A stretch of 64,000 nt of DNA from Sporomusa malonica (GTDB lineage Bacteria > Bacillota > Negativicutes > Sporomusales > Sporomusaceae), in NCBI RefSeq assembly GCF_900176355.1, contig NZ_FWXI01000012.1, positions 62,001 through 126,000 of the forward strand, read 5' to 3'. Of this stretch, positions 34,419-43,843 are shown one piece after another; the first letter of the stretch is position 1; each line of letters begins with the position of its first letter. Position numbers and translations under genes: made by a program. Below the pieces are notes generated by a model, which made no database searches, had not been told where the DNA came from, and saw nothing but the letters and a program-made list of their open reading frames with translations.

Positions 34419-35090
34419 GTGACGGATAACACGAATCAAATTAACACACGTACTATGATTTTAGAAAAGGCACGTCATCTTTTCTTGTCTCTAGGTTATC
34501 ATAAAACTACAATGCGAAATATTGCCGATGTAGCAGGAATTTCTACCGGTCCTTTATATTTTTACTTTCAAAACAAAGCTGAAGTGTTTTTCCACATTTG
34601 CAACGAGGCGTTTGATTATCTTATTGTGGATTTTCGTCGAGTCGCATCAGATGATAGCCATGCGGGTCTACGCTTACGAAATATTTACTATTCATATAAA
34701 ACGTTTTATTATCAAGAACCTCAGCTCTTTGAAATTATGCATTTGCCAACCAATCCTATGCTAGGAATTGATCTTCCGCAAACCTTGGAAGAAACGTTGA
34801 AACAAAAATCGCAGGAATTGGTTAAGATAATGGAGGGTGTTATTCAAGAAGGAATTATTCGTCAAGAGTTACGCCCAGTTGACCCATGCAAACTAGCTCT
34901 ATACCTATATTCTGTGGCGGAAGGTATCTTTCTTTCCAGCCGGTTGAGTATTTTGCAGCAGTGTAACGTAAGCCTTGACGAAATGATTGATACTGCTATT
35001 GAATTAATCGGGGTAGGTATGATTGAGTTTCGCGCGGAGAGTCCCCACGTTTCTAAAGCAGGCTGTCTCAATAGTAGTAAACCTACTTGA
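34419..35090 (+). CDS. TetR-family transcriptional regulator
   Basis: 223 residues. The N-terminal HTH is typical (ILEKARHLFLSLGYHKTTMR, then NIADVAGISTGPLYFYFQNK), followed by a helical ligand-binding domain. It is the second gene of the operon with the double flavodoxin protein, starting 25 bases after its stop. I choose GTG 34419, preceded by GGAGG at a short distance; an alternative ATG upstream would overlap the preceding gene by 35 bases. It very likely represses its own operon through the palindromes at 32935-32990. The inducer is unknown. Confidence 0.88.
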   Translation: MTDNTNQINTRTMILEKARHLFLSLGYHKTTMRNIADVAGISTGPLYFYFQNKAEVFFHICNEAFDYLIVDFRRVASDDSHAGLRLRNIYYSYKTFYYQEPQLFEIMHLPTNPMLGIDLPQTLEETLKQKSQELVKIMEGVIQEGIIRQELRPVDPCKLALYLYSVAEGIFLSSRLSILQQCNVSLDEMIDTAIELIGVGMIEFRAESPHVSKAGCLNSSKPT

Positions 35091-35107
35091 GGAGACAGTC
35101 GCTTTTT
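35063..35107 (+). terminator. tetR terminator overlapping the gene end
   Basis: CTGTCTC (35063-35069) pairs with GAGACAG (35092-35098), followed by CGCTTTTTT. The upstream arm lies within the last codons of tetR. Confidence 0.65.
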
Positions 35108-35113
35108 TAACGA

Positions 35114-35137
35114 AAAGAGGACCCGCAGGTCCCCTTT
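35114..35137 (-). terminator. Terminator of the PFOR gene
   Basis: Ten-base arms (35114-35123 and 35128-35137, one G-T pair) 5 bases after the nifJ stop, followed by a short T-run on the minus strand. Confidence 0.65.
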
Positions 35138-35141
35138 CCCA

Positions 35142-38100
35142 TTATTCTTTTGTTGCCGCCGCTTCTAGGTTATCCGCTTCGCATTGTCCAGCCAGTCTCC
35201 GGTAGTTTGCCAATCTTTCTTTTGCATCTTGTTCTGTTTTCTCAAACAGGGCCTCTGCCATATCGGGGAATTGCTTCTTCAAGGACGAGTAGCGTACTTC
35301 ACCCATAAGGAATTCCTGGAAGTTCATGGTTGGCTCTTTTGAATCCAGCATGAATGGGTTTTTACCAGTGCCTTTCAATTGTGGATTATACCGGTACATG
35401 GCCCAATAACCACTGTCAACAGCTCGCTTGGCCTCCAACTGACTGCAGCCCATACCAACTTTTAGGCCGTGGTTGATACAAGGAGCATAGGCGATAATTA
35501 AGGAGGGCCCCGGATAAGCTTCAGCCTCGGCAATCGCTTTGAGGGTTTGATTTTTGTCGGCACCCATAGCGATTTGCGCTACATAGACATACCCATAGCT
35601 CATGGCGATCATACCCAGATCTTTTTTCTTAGTGCGCTTGCCGCTAGCCGCAAACTTTGCAATGGCTGCTGTCGGCGTTGCTTTGGAGGACTGACCTCCC
35701 GTATTTGAGTATACTTCGGTATCAAATACCAGAACATTGACATCTTCACCAGAGGCCAGCACATGATCCAGACCCCCAAAGCCGATATCATAGGCCCAGC
35801 CGTCGCCGCCAAAGAGCCATTGCGATCTCTTCACCAAAAAGTCTCTATTCCTGTAGATTTCATTCAAGAGCGGCTCATCACCCTTTACCGTTTCCAGGGC
35901 CGCAATCAACCTATCAGCCCTGGCCCGCGTACCTTCGCCTTGTTCTTGATTCACTAACCAATCTTCACAGGCTACACTGAATTCTTCTCCTAAATTCAGC
36001 TTGGCCGCCACCGTGATATCCATAGCCAATTTTTCTCTGATTTGCTTTACGCCAAGCAGCATACCCAGCCCAAATTCGGCATTGTCTTCAAACAGCGAGT
36101 TACCCCAGGCAGGTCCATGACCCCGGTAATTCTTCGTGTAAGGCACAGACGGTGCACTGCCTGCCCAGACCGAAGAACAACCGGTAGCGTTGGCCACCAT
36201 CATCCTGTCGCCGAACAATTGCGTGACCAGTTTAGCGTATGGGGTTTCGGTGCAGCCTGCGCAAGCACCCGAGAATTCGAGCAGCGGCTGTTCAAATTGG
36301 CTGCCCTTTACCGTAAATGGATTCATCGGATTGGCTTTCGGGGATACGGTCATGGCATAATCCCACAAGAATTGTTGATCAAGTTGAGTCTCAAGCGGTT
36401 TCATTTCCAAGGCTTTTTGTTTAGACGGACAAACCTGCGCACAGTTACCACAGCCTGTGCAATCATAAGGAGAAACCACAATGGAAAAATTCAGGTCGGT
36501 TACACCGGTCACTGATTTTCCAATAAAACCCATCGGGGCTTTTTTCAGCTCTTCCCCATTGAGCAATACCGGTCTAATGGCAGCATGCGGACATACATAG
36601 GAACACTGATTACATTGTATGCAGTGTTCAGCCAGCCAATAGGGAACATCAATGGCAATACCGCGTTTTTCATAGGCTGAAGTACCCAAGGGAAAAGTGC
36701 CGTCTTCCATACCAAGAAAAGCGCTTACCGGTAGTTTATCCCCTTCCTGCCGGTTCATGGGGATCAGAATGTTATTAATAAAGGCTGGCGTTTGTTTGGT
36801 CTCACTGCTTACAGCTTGGGTATTGCCCCAGGATGCAGGGACATTGATTTTCAGACAGGCGTCTACCCCCTTGTCAATGGCGAGGTTATTCATGCTGACA
36901 ATTTTTTCGCCTTTATTGCCGTAAGATTTTACAACTGCCTCTTTTAGATATTTAAGGGCTTCTTCCACAGGGATAATATCAGCAATTTTGAAGAACGCCG
37001 ATTGCATGATCATGTTGATCCTGCCGCCGAGACCAAGCTCCTGGGCAATGCCAACAGCATCTAACGTGTAAAAGTTAATATTATGTTCGAAAATATAACG
37101 CTTCATCGCGGCAGGCAGTCTATCCTCCAGTTCCTGACCGGTCCAAGTACAGTTTAATAGAAAACTGCCGCCTTGCTTTAACCCTTCCAACACATTGTAT
37201 TTTTCTACATATGACTGGTTGTGACAGGCAATAAAATCAGCCTTATTGATTAGGTACGGAGACTTTATTGGTTGTTTCCCAAATCGTAAATGCGAGATAG
37301 TAACGCCACCGGATTTCTTGGCGTCATAGGTAAAGTAAGCCTGGGCATACATACTGGTGTGATCGCCAATGATTTGGATGGCGTTCTTGTTAGCTCCAAC
37401 CGTGCCATCTGAGCCAAGCCCCCAAAACTTGCAAGCTTTAGCCCCGAGCGGGGTAGTATCAATATCTTGGCCAAACGGCAATGAGGTATGATTTACATCG
37501 TCAACAATACCGACGGTAAAGTTATCTTTTGGCTGCTTTTCTTTGAGATTTTCAAAAATGGCTTGAACATGGCCGGGAATTACATCTTTACCACCAATAC
37601 CGCATCTACCGCCCACAATGGCCGGCTGCCACTCTTTGCCATAAAATGCTGATTTTACATCAAGATATAGCGGCTCGGCAACAGCTCCCATCTCTTTCGT
37701 CCTATCCAAAACAGCAATCTTCTTCACTGTCCTGGGAATATATTTAAAGAAATGTTCGATTGAAAACGGTCGAAACAAATGAACTGTCAGCAACCCAACT
37801 TTCTCGCCATTGGCATTCAGATAGTCTACTGCCTCTTCAATTGCTTCACACATCGAACCCATAGCAATAATCATTCGATCAGCATCTTCGGCACCGTAAT
37901 AGTTGAACAGATGGTATTCCCGGCCGGTAAGCTTGCTAATTTCACTCATATAGCCCTCTACAATATCTGGAAGGGCTTGATGATACCGATTGGATACTTC
38001 TCGTTGCTGGAAGTAAATATCGGAATTCTGAACCGTTCCCTTTAAGACCGGATGGTCAGGATTTAACGCCCTTCTGCGAAACTCATCAAGTGCATCGCGA

Positions 38101-38696
38101 TCTAACAGATTGGCCAATTCGTCATACTCGAGGACTTCAATTTTTTGTACTTCGTGAGAAGTCCGGAAGCCGTCAAAAAAGTTAAGGAATGGAACTCTGC
38201 CTTTGATTGCGGCCAAATGGGCCACAGCTGATAAGTCCATGACTTGCTGGACGCTGCTTTCCGCCAGCAGCGCAAAACCCGTCTGCCTCGTCGCCATAAC
38301 GTCTGAATGATCGCCGAAGATACTGATGGTATTGGCACCAACGACTCTGGCACTGACATGGAATACGCCAGGTAAAAGCTCTCCGGCAATTTTATACATA
38401 TTCGGGATCATCAGCAGCAAGCCTTGCGATGCCGTATAAGTAGTAGTCAAAGCGCCGGCCTGCAACGAACCATGTACTGCACCGGCGGCACCACCTTCTG
38501 ACTGCATTTCCACAATCTTCACGGTCTGGCCGAAGATATTTTTTCTCCCTTGAGCGACCCACTCATCAGCATGTTCGGCCATATTTGATGACGGAGTGAT
38601 CGGATAGATAGCTGCTACATCGGTAAAAGCATAGGATACATGAGCAGCGGCTGTATTACCATCCATTGTCTTCATTGTTCTCTTGCGATTTTTCAT
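35142..38696 (-). CDS. nifJ: Pyruvate:ferredoxin (flavodoxin) oxidoreductase, single-chain
   Basis: 1184 residues, the normal length of homodimeric PFOR. The domains appear in order: pyrimidine-binding domain with YPITPSSNMAE, the gamma/CoA region, and two [4Fe-4S] ferredoxin motifs (CIQCNQCSYVCP and CTGCGNCAQVCP). The proximal cluster Cys are in CAGCTET and GCSSVWAG, and the TPP domain has GDGWAYDIGFGG and YSNTGGQSSKATP. It converts pyruvate and CoA to acetyl-CoA, CO2 and reduced ferredoxin, or runs in reverse. A 2-oxobutyrate role is possible given the T-box leader upstream. ATG 38696 has GGGAGAGAG just upstream. Confidence 0.93.
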   Translation of the reverse strand: MKNRKRTMKTMDGNTAAAHVSYAFTDVAAIYPITPSSNMAEHADEWVAQGRKNIFGQTVKIVEMQSEGGAAGAVHGSLQAGALTTTYTASQGLLLMIPNMYKIAGELLPGVFHVSARVVGANTISIFGDHSDVMATRQTGFALLAESSVQQVMDLSAVAHLAAIKGRVPFLNFFDGFRTSHEVQKIEVLEYDELANLLDRDALDEFRRRALNPDHPVLKGTVQNSDIYFQQREVSNRYHQALPDIVEGYMSEISKLTGREYHLFNYYGAEDADRMIIAMGSMCEAIEEAVDYLNANGEKVGLLTVHLFRPFSIEHFFKYIPRTVKKIAVLDRTKEMGAVAEPLYLDVKSAFYGKEWQPAIVGGRCGIGGKDVIPGHVQAIFENLKEKQPKDNFTVGIVDDVNHTSLPFGQDIDTTPLGAKACKFWGLGSDGTVGANKNAIQIIGDHTSMYAQAYFTYDAKKSGGVTISHLRFGKQPIKSPYLINKADFIACHNQSYVEKYNVLEGLKQGGSFLLNCTWTGQELEDRLPAAMKRYIFEHNINFYTLDAVGIAQELGLGGRINMIMQSAFFKIADIIPVEEALKYLKEAVVKSYGNKGEKIVSMNNLAIDKGVDACLKINVPASWGNTQAVSSETKQTPAFINNILIPMNRQEGDKLPVSAFLGMEDGTFPLGTSAYEKRGIAIDVPYWLAEHCIQCNQCSYVCPHAAIRPVLLNGEELKKAPMGFIGKSVTGVTDLNFSIVVSPYDCTGCGNCAQVCPSKQKALEMKPLETQLDQQFLWDYAMTVSPKANPMNPFTVKGSQFEQPLLEFSGACAGCTETPYAKLVTQLFGDRMMVANATGCSSVWAGSAPSVPYTKNYRGHGPAWGNSLFEDNAEFGLGMLLGVKQIREKLAMDITVAAKLNLGEEFSVACEDWLVNQEQGEGTRARADRLIAALETVKGDEPLLNEIYRNRDFLVKRSQWLFGGDGWAYDIGFGGLDHVLASGEDVNVLVFDTEVYSNTGGQSSKATPTAAIAKFAASGKRTKKKDLGMIAMSYGYVYVAQIAMGADKNQTLKAIAEAEAYPGPSLIIAYAPCINHGLKVGMGCSQLEAKRAVDSGYWAMYRYNPQLKGTGKNPFMLDSKEPTMNFQEFLMGEVRYSSLKKQFPDMAEALFEKTEQDAKERLANYRRLAGQCEADNLEAAATKE

Positions 38697-38717
38697 TCAT
38701 CTCTCTCCCTTTTTTAA

Positions 38718-38960
38718 TTAAAAAGCGCCCCTACTCAACGTATAGTTGAATAGGGGCGCAAAATGCGCGATACCACCCTTATTTGTAACTTTATATCGGT
38801 CAATCAACCGACTCCTGGTTAACGCCCAGGTGGCGCCTCTGCCTAATCCAAACAGAACTAATCCTGTAATTTTCGGAGAAGAGTTCATGGGTGATTTAAT
38901 CAGCAACAACTCCGCACCGGTTCTCAGCAACTCCGGTTCTCTGTAGCATTCGTTATATTG
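38718..38960 (-). promoter_or_regulatory. T-box riboswitch upstream of nifJ (specifier reads ATC, Ile)
   Basis: Read on the minus strand, the leader contains ACAGAGAACCGG with a CCGG-loop-CCGG hairpin (Stem I), the specifier region TTAAATCACCC, the antiterminator signature AAGGGTGGTATCGCG (consensus AANNGGTGGNACCGCG), and then a strong terminator. Aligning NAA-xxx-ACC places ATC, an isoleucine codon, as specifier. Uncharged tRNA should favour read-through into nifJ. T-boxes normally precede aminoacyl-tRNA synthetase or amino-acid biosynthesis and transport genes, so this target is unusual. Confidence 0.88.
38725..38759 (-). terminator. Regulated terminator of the T-box leader
   Basis: Fifteen-base perfect arms (38725-38739, 38745-38759) with a T-run on the minus strand, 29 bases before the nifJ start. 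The upstream arm overlaps the bases expected to join the antiterminator. Confidence 0.9.
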
Positions 38961-39078
38961 CCTTTATTCCCAATCATCACTTTTGTATGTGGTTTATGAA
39001 GTTGTTAGCTGCTTAGGCAAGATTATGGCATTTTTATCTAATTCTGTCAATGAGTCTTTCAGTGTTTTTCAAAAAACA

Positions 39079-40107
39079 TTACAATTTATTCTTCGCGCAT
39101 GCCCACTTAGCGATTTCTCGTACCTGAGCATTTTCATCACTCAATGCTCCAATAATATATTTCTCATACCTCGATTCATAAGAGTTGGCCATTGCCCGCA
39201 GGGCGTTTACTTTCCACTGATAAACAGTCTCCTGCCTAATAAACCAAAATTTAGACAACATCTGATTCTTTAATTCTTCATTGTCCATCGCCACAATGCT
39301 CTCCAGCGATAACTTTTCAGCCAATTCTCCCAGCCCTGGATAGTTGTCAGTTGCCTCCCATTTACCGTAGTTCATGGGACAAGCATTCTGGCATTCATCG
39401 CAGCCATAAACCCATTTTCCCATCTTATCCCAGAGGTCTTCAGGCGGCAAATCTTTTATTCCCCAAGTAAGGCGGGTGATACAGGTTAACATACTCGTAC
39501 AATATGATTGGGTTAAGGCTTGTGTTGGACAGGATTGTACGCATTCACTACAGCCTTCTGGACAATCCGGAATCTTCGGCTCCTCAATTAGTTCCAGTTC
39601 CTCATCTATGAGCCATGTATCAATAATCACCCAAGAACCATGCTCCGTATATAGGAAATTATTTTTTCGGATGATCCCCAGACCGGCCTTTGCAGCTACC
39701 CACCTTGCCGCGGTAACACCGTGAAGCTCTCTTGCAGTTTTGAGGTTTAAAGATTTAAGATATTCTTCAAATCTTGCGTGATTTTGGAATTCTCTGGTAT
39801 GGCCCTGCAGCTTGTAATCATACAAATAATACTTCCCGATCAATCCCTCTAGGTTTTCCGGCACCTTGTATTTCCCATACCTCGTGATGCACACCACCAC
39901 CGACTTAGCCCATCCATAAGACTGCTCAGGAGTAGCATATTTCAAGAATACTTCATACATCGATCGTGTTTCAGGCAGACAATCCATCCGTTCTTCAAGT
40001 TTCTCAGCGTAGCCTTTGATCGCATCCAGCTTAATAATTCCACATGCCGCGAATCCCAGTTCTACAGCTTTTTCCCTTATCCTTAACGCCAAGCTACTTT
40101 TACACAT
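39079..40107 (-). CDS. QueG-like (epoxyqueuosine reductase family) iron-sulfur protein
   Basis: 342 residues. An N-terminal DUF1730-like domain is followed by two cysteine clusters, CSECVQSCPTQAL preceded by CPEG, and CDECQNACPMN, that would bind two [4Fe-4S] centres. A C-terminal HEAT-like helical repeat ends the chain. The order matches the cobalamin-dependent epoxyqueuosine reductases. However, the central region (GKYYLYDYKLQGH) differs from QueG sequences I know, so it may be a paralogue with another substrate. GGGAGGGAG lies four bases before the ATG. It is encoded alone downstream of nothing obvious. Confidence 0.75.
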   Translation of the reverse strand: MCKSSLALRIREKAVELGFAACGIIKLDAIKGYAEKLEERMDCLPETRSMYEVFLKYATPEQSYGWAKSVVVCITRYGKYKVPENLEGLIGKYYLYDYKLQGHTREFQNHARFEEYLKSLNLKTARELHGVTAARWVAAKAGLGIIRKNNFLYTEHGSWVIIDTWLIDEELELIEEPKIPDCPEGCSECVQSCPTQALTQSYCTSMLTCITRLTWGIKDLPPEDLWDKMGKWVYGCDECQNACPMNYGKWEATDNYPGLGELAEKLSLESIVAMDNEELKNQMLSKFWFIRQETVYQWKVNALRAMANSYESRYEKYIIGALSDENAQVREIAKWACAKNKL

Positions 40108-40229
40108 AAAACTCCCTCCCAGCTTATATATCCGTTAGACTTTAACCAGTAAAAATGGGAATATGCAGAATCTCTTCTTGGATTTTAACATCTATTTCTT
40201 GATTGAATCCCAGAATAGCCTCTATAAAA

Positions 40230-40271
40230 AAAATAACAAGAAATAACTTTGCAGTTATTTTTTGTTATTTT
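40230..40271 (-). terminator. Terminator of the gluzincin gene
   Basis: Eighteen-base A/T-rich arms (40230-40247, 40254-40271) with one mismatch and T-rich 3' side, downstream of the minus-strand gene ending at 40385. Confidence 0.65.
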
Positions 40272-40384
40272 CTCTGCCTATAAAATTATTTCCTGCTTTA
40301 GCTTACATATCTTAACAAAATTTCGCTGTTAGCGACACCCACGGACCGCCAGCCATCCGGGCGCTTCCTGTTGACTTCACCTTG

Positions 40385-41251
40385 CTACTTCCCTGTCATC
40401 AACTTCTCAGTAAATTGGTGCTCAAAATTATCCAAAGTTACACCAAAGTTACGCTCAAAAACCAGCCCTTTGTCAGCAGCCTGATTGACGAGCTGGTAAT
40501 ATAAAACAAACGCATCCCAGCCGGTTGAAGATTGTAGTTCAAGTACGGCAACTTCCGCTATCCGGTAGGTTACGGAGGCGCCGTATTTATCCAGAGATGC
40601 CCTCCATTGCTTACTTGTCCTAAGCTCTGCGAGACCGGGCAGTGCTGCCGCCGCGCCTATTTCTTGCAAACAATATTTTTTATAGGACGCCAGGGACTTG
40701 CCTCCCCAATCTTCCGTCAACTGCACTGCAATGATCCCTGCCATTCCTTCCGTAAGCCATTCCAAGCCACTCATCTTTCCGTTAGTCAGTTGATCTTGAA
40801 ATTGGTGAACCACCTCGTGTGCGATAGTAGCAATCAAGCTCGGACTTGATGCAAGTCGGGGATGACCGGCATTTAGTATAATTACGGAGCCCTGCGACGA
40901 TGCACTGCTGGTTCTGCCTCTACGAATGGCTTCTTCTCCAGATATCCTGTGTTCTTTCATCTGCGCCTGAATATAGCCATCTGTATCTGAAGTCAGTATA
41001 ATACGTATGTTTCGTCTCAACTGAACATTGTATTTATCCATAAAGAACGCCTTCACATTCTCTACAGCAATCGCTGCACTATGCTCAACCTCCTTAGAAA
41101 CGCCACTATTTCTGATAATCTCGACTCCGCTGCTTGGTGCAAATACAAGAGATATCTGGCTAAGAACAAGAAAAGTGAAGACCGCCAAAAGCTGCAGAAA
41201 ACCGCCGATTGTAACGCCTTTTACCGTCTCTTTAGCATCCGGACTTTGCAT
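40385..41251 (-). CDS. Membrane-anchored gluzincin-type metallopeptidase
   Basis: 288 residues. There is one TM/signal-anchor at about 15-38. The catalytic domain has His145-Glu146-x-x-His149 (AHEVVHQFQ) and Glu168 (WLTEGMAG), the zinc ligands and base of peptidase-MA-like gluzincins. The active site should face outside the membrane. Similar proteins are annotated DUF4157/peptidase MA, but the natural substrate is unknown. The gene starts 32 bases after the zinc-ribbon membrane-protein gene, so the two are probably one operon, and the peptidase may process a surface partner. The ribosome site (AAGGGA) is rather distant from the ATG. Confidence 0.72.
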   Translation of the reverse strand: MQSPDAKETVKGVTIGGFLQLLAVFTFLVLSQISLVFAPSSGVEIIRNSGVSKEVEHSAAIAVENVKAFFMDKYNVQLRRNIRIILTSDTDGYIQAQMKEHRISGEEAIRRGRTSSASSQGSVIILNAGHPRLASSPSLIATIAHEVVHQFQDQLTNGKMSGLEWLTEGMAGIIAVQLTEDWGGKSLASYKKYCLQEIGAAAALPGLAELRTSKQWRASLDKYGASVTYRIAEVAVLELQSSTGWDAFVLYYQLVNQAADKGLVFERNFGVTLDNFEHQFTEKLMTGK

Positions 41252-41283
41252 ATCAGTTTCTGTTCCCTTTTCTCACTGTCTCT

Positions 41284-42519
41284 TTATTTAATATAAACGT
41301 GGTTCGGACCGTTTAGTGTTGCTGCGGTCCAGCCGTCATAATCGTTATCAGGAATTGGCTGTAGACTGGAATTATTGAATTTATTCCGGTGAATATCATA
41401 CTCCTTATACCATCCGTTCTGAAATTCATATACCTCACCGGTTTGAGGATCACGGAGCCGTTCCTTGCCCAGCATGGCATCACTGCGTTTTGCAGACAGA
41501 ATGTCATAGGTTTTCTGCCGTGCTGTCCACCCTTTGGTAATAATATCAGAAGTCTCTCGTAAGGTTTGGCCAGCACGCATGACACCTGCAAAGGCCTCTC
41601 TGCTGGAAGCAATGTATGATTGAACATACTGCTCGCTCAGGCTAAAGCTAGAAAGCGACCGTATCAGCGGGTCCTGTGCATGAATAAACTCGCGCTGAGG
41701 CGCTGTTACTCCCATAAACATGAGGGCATAAGCCTGGTGCCCACCTGGCCCGTTTACAAAAGGAACTGTCTCAAACACGGTTGTAGTAAACAAACCTTCA
41801 ACAACCTTACCATTGAGCGTGAACAGCGCTCGAACCAATTCGGTGGTTCCCCCGCCGTACTGACTGGGTACCGGCTGAGTAGAGATAATCGTCAACCCAT
41901 TAAACTGTGGAAGCTCGGCCATATAATTTCTGGCAATACGACTGTTTGTTACTGCATTCCACTTAGATAAAAAATTGCTGGCTGTAGGCGGTGAAACAAC
42001 TGGCATGTCCGACCATGGAACAGAGTACCCCCCCATGGCCATATACTGCTGATCAATCGACTTCTGCTGTTGGCTAAGGTAAACAGGTCCTACTGCACCA
42101 AAAAAGAACACTTGGCGAGCCGGTTCCTGTGGATCACGCATCCAGACCCCCAAGGTAGGGCCTTGTCCAGCAGTAACAAGCTGCCAACCTGCCGGTTTTT
42201 CAATTGTAAAGAAACCGCCGTTATAAGTCTCCAACTTTATAGATGAACCTGCCGCAGCTGCTTTTTTCGGGGTTAATTGTGACGGTACTGATTTCCCGGA
42301 AACATCGTCTGAGCCAAAAGCTAAAAAACCGCCAGTCAAAAGAGCTGCAACAGTGCCTATGAGTACCATTTTTTTATTTTTGAGAAAAGAGCTTACTGCT
42401 CCGTCTGCAGCCTTGTTCCTGGCCGGAGCTGCTACAGCCACATTCACTGCACGACCGCAGCCTTCACAAAAATGGTTTTCTTTTTTTATTTCAGATCCAC
42501 ATTCTCCACAGAAGGGCAT
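41284..42519 (-). CDS. Zinc-ribbon membrane protein of unknown function
   Basis: 411 residues. A double-cysteine zinc ribbon lies at 4-22 (CGECG and CEGCG), followed by a single TM at about 50-68 (MVLIGTVAALLTGGFLAFG). The large extracytoplasmic domain begins near residue 90 with a PsbP/DcrB-like stretch (FFTIEKPAGWQLV). Its C-terminus (RLRDPQTGEVYEFQNGWYKEYDIHRNKF, in two parts) resembles a repeat seen in uncharacterised surface proteins. The function is unknown. It lies in an apparent operon with the gluzincin. GGAGAGG lies upstream of the ATG. Confidence 0.7.
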   Translation of the reverse strand: MPFCGECGSEIKKENHFCEGCGRAVNVAVAAPARNKAADGAVSSFLKNKKMVLIGTVAALLTGGFLAFGSDDVSGKSVPSQLTPKKAAAAGSSIKLETYNGGFFTIEKPAGWQLVTAGQGPTLGVWMRDPQEPARQVFFFGAVGPVYLSQQQKSIDQQYMAMGGYSVPWSDMPVVSPPTASNFLSKWNAVTNSRIARNYMAELPQFNGLTIISTQPVPSQYGGGTTELVRALFTLNGKVVEGLFTTTVFETVPFVNGPGGHQAYALMFMGVTAPQREFIHAQDPLIRSLSSFSLSEQYVQSYIASSREAFAGVMRAGQTLRETSDIITKGWTARQKTYDILSAKRSDAMLGKERLRDPQTGEVYEFQNGWYKEYDIHRNKFNNSSLQPIPDNDYDGWTAATLNGPNHVYIK

Positions 42520-42605
42520 AGCCTTTATCCTCTCCTCAGCTTAATATCCTTATTGTTTATTATAATCGATTTCTGTCGAATATGGTAATCATTTTAATCT
42601 CCATA

Positions 42606-43747
42606 GTCAAGGCTGATGAAATTGAAAAAGATTTAGTATTCATTGGGCTTCTAGGGATGATCGCCCCGCCGCGCAACGAAGCCAGGGAAGCAGTTAAAGT
42701 GTGTACAACAGCTGGGATTCGTCCTATCATGATAACAGGTGACCATCCAGATACGGCATTTGCTATCGCGAAAGACCTTGGTATTGCAAAAAGTATTACG
42801 CAAGTTGTTACGGGATGCGAGCTGGACAACATATCCACAGATGCATTACAACAAGTCATCCAGCGAACCAATGTTTTTGCCCGCGTATCCCCGGAGCATA
42901 AGATGACTGTTATTGAAACATTGCGCAATAACAAACATATCGTCGCAATGACCGGTGACGGAGTAAATGATGCTCCTGCACTTAAGAAGGCCGATATTGG
43001 AATAGCAATGGGGATTACAGGGACAGATGTAGCAAAAGAAACGGCAGACATGATAATAACTGATGATAATTTTGCCAGTATCGTCAAATCTGTCGAAGAA
43101 GGCCGAGTCATTTATACCAATATCAGGAAATTTATTTATTTCCTTCTTTCTTGCAACGCCTCAGAGGTATTAGTAATCCTCTTCGCTATGCTATTGGGCT
43201 GGCCTATCCCCTTGCTTCCAATTCAAATATTATGGGTAAATCTGGTTACTGATACTTTCCCTGCTCTTGCCCTTGGCGTAGAAAAGGAAGAACCTAATGT
43301 AATGAAACTTAAGCCCCGTGATCCTGCTGAACACTTACTTAGTCGAAATATGAAGATCATGATCGTAATACAGAGCTTGGCTATGGCCATTACTGTACTC
43401 GCTGCTTTCCAGTACGGTTTGAGAGCTAACTACAACGACCTCGAAGCAGCACGCACCTTTGCCTTCATTACACTTATCGCCACACAAATTATTTGCGCCT
43501 AAATCTGCAAGATCTGAACATTACTCAGTATTCCAACTCGGGTTTTTTAGTAATAAATACATGAACTTCGGCGTTGCTTTCTCTTTTGTTCTGCTCGTTC
43601 TCTCCTTATACGGCCAAGGAGTGGATCGTCCTTGCCGCTTTGGCACCCATCCCATTCTGCGCTGCCGAGTTGAGTAAACTTGCTTTGGGATTTTTTAATA
43701 CCAAAACAAGTTTGACTGCTAAAAATTGTGAATCAGTCAACAAATAA
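42606..43747 (+). pseudogene. Truncated, frameshifted calcium P-type ATPase
   Basis: This frame matches the C-terminal 40 percent of the intact ATPase at 9408-12113, from EKDLVFIGLLGMIAPPRNEA onward, including TGDGVNDAPALKKADIG and the TM5-TM6 region with NLVTDTFPALALG. The N-terminal ~520 residues (actuator and phosphorylation site DKTGT) are missing. A one-base insertion near 43500 creates a stop after TQIICA, and a second frameshift with a small deletion occurs near 43615, after which EWIVLAALAPIPF follows in another frame to 43747. It cannot be functional as a pump. It is a decayed paralogue or imported fragment. Confidence 0.88.
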
Positions 43748-43843
43748 ATAGGTAAGCTCCACCACCCGAGGGCATTAAGGCCAAACTCGTTCCCTCAATG
43801 CCCTCAAAAAAAACTCAACGGTCAAGATTCTGCTTTTGAATCC

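Noticed and set aside
43768-43805. GAGGGCATT/AATGCCCTC hairpin as a terminator of the exported-protein gene
   Set aside because: The T-run precedes rather than follows the stem on the minus strand, and an A-run follows on the plus strand; role unclear.
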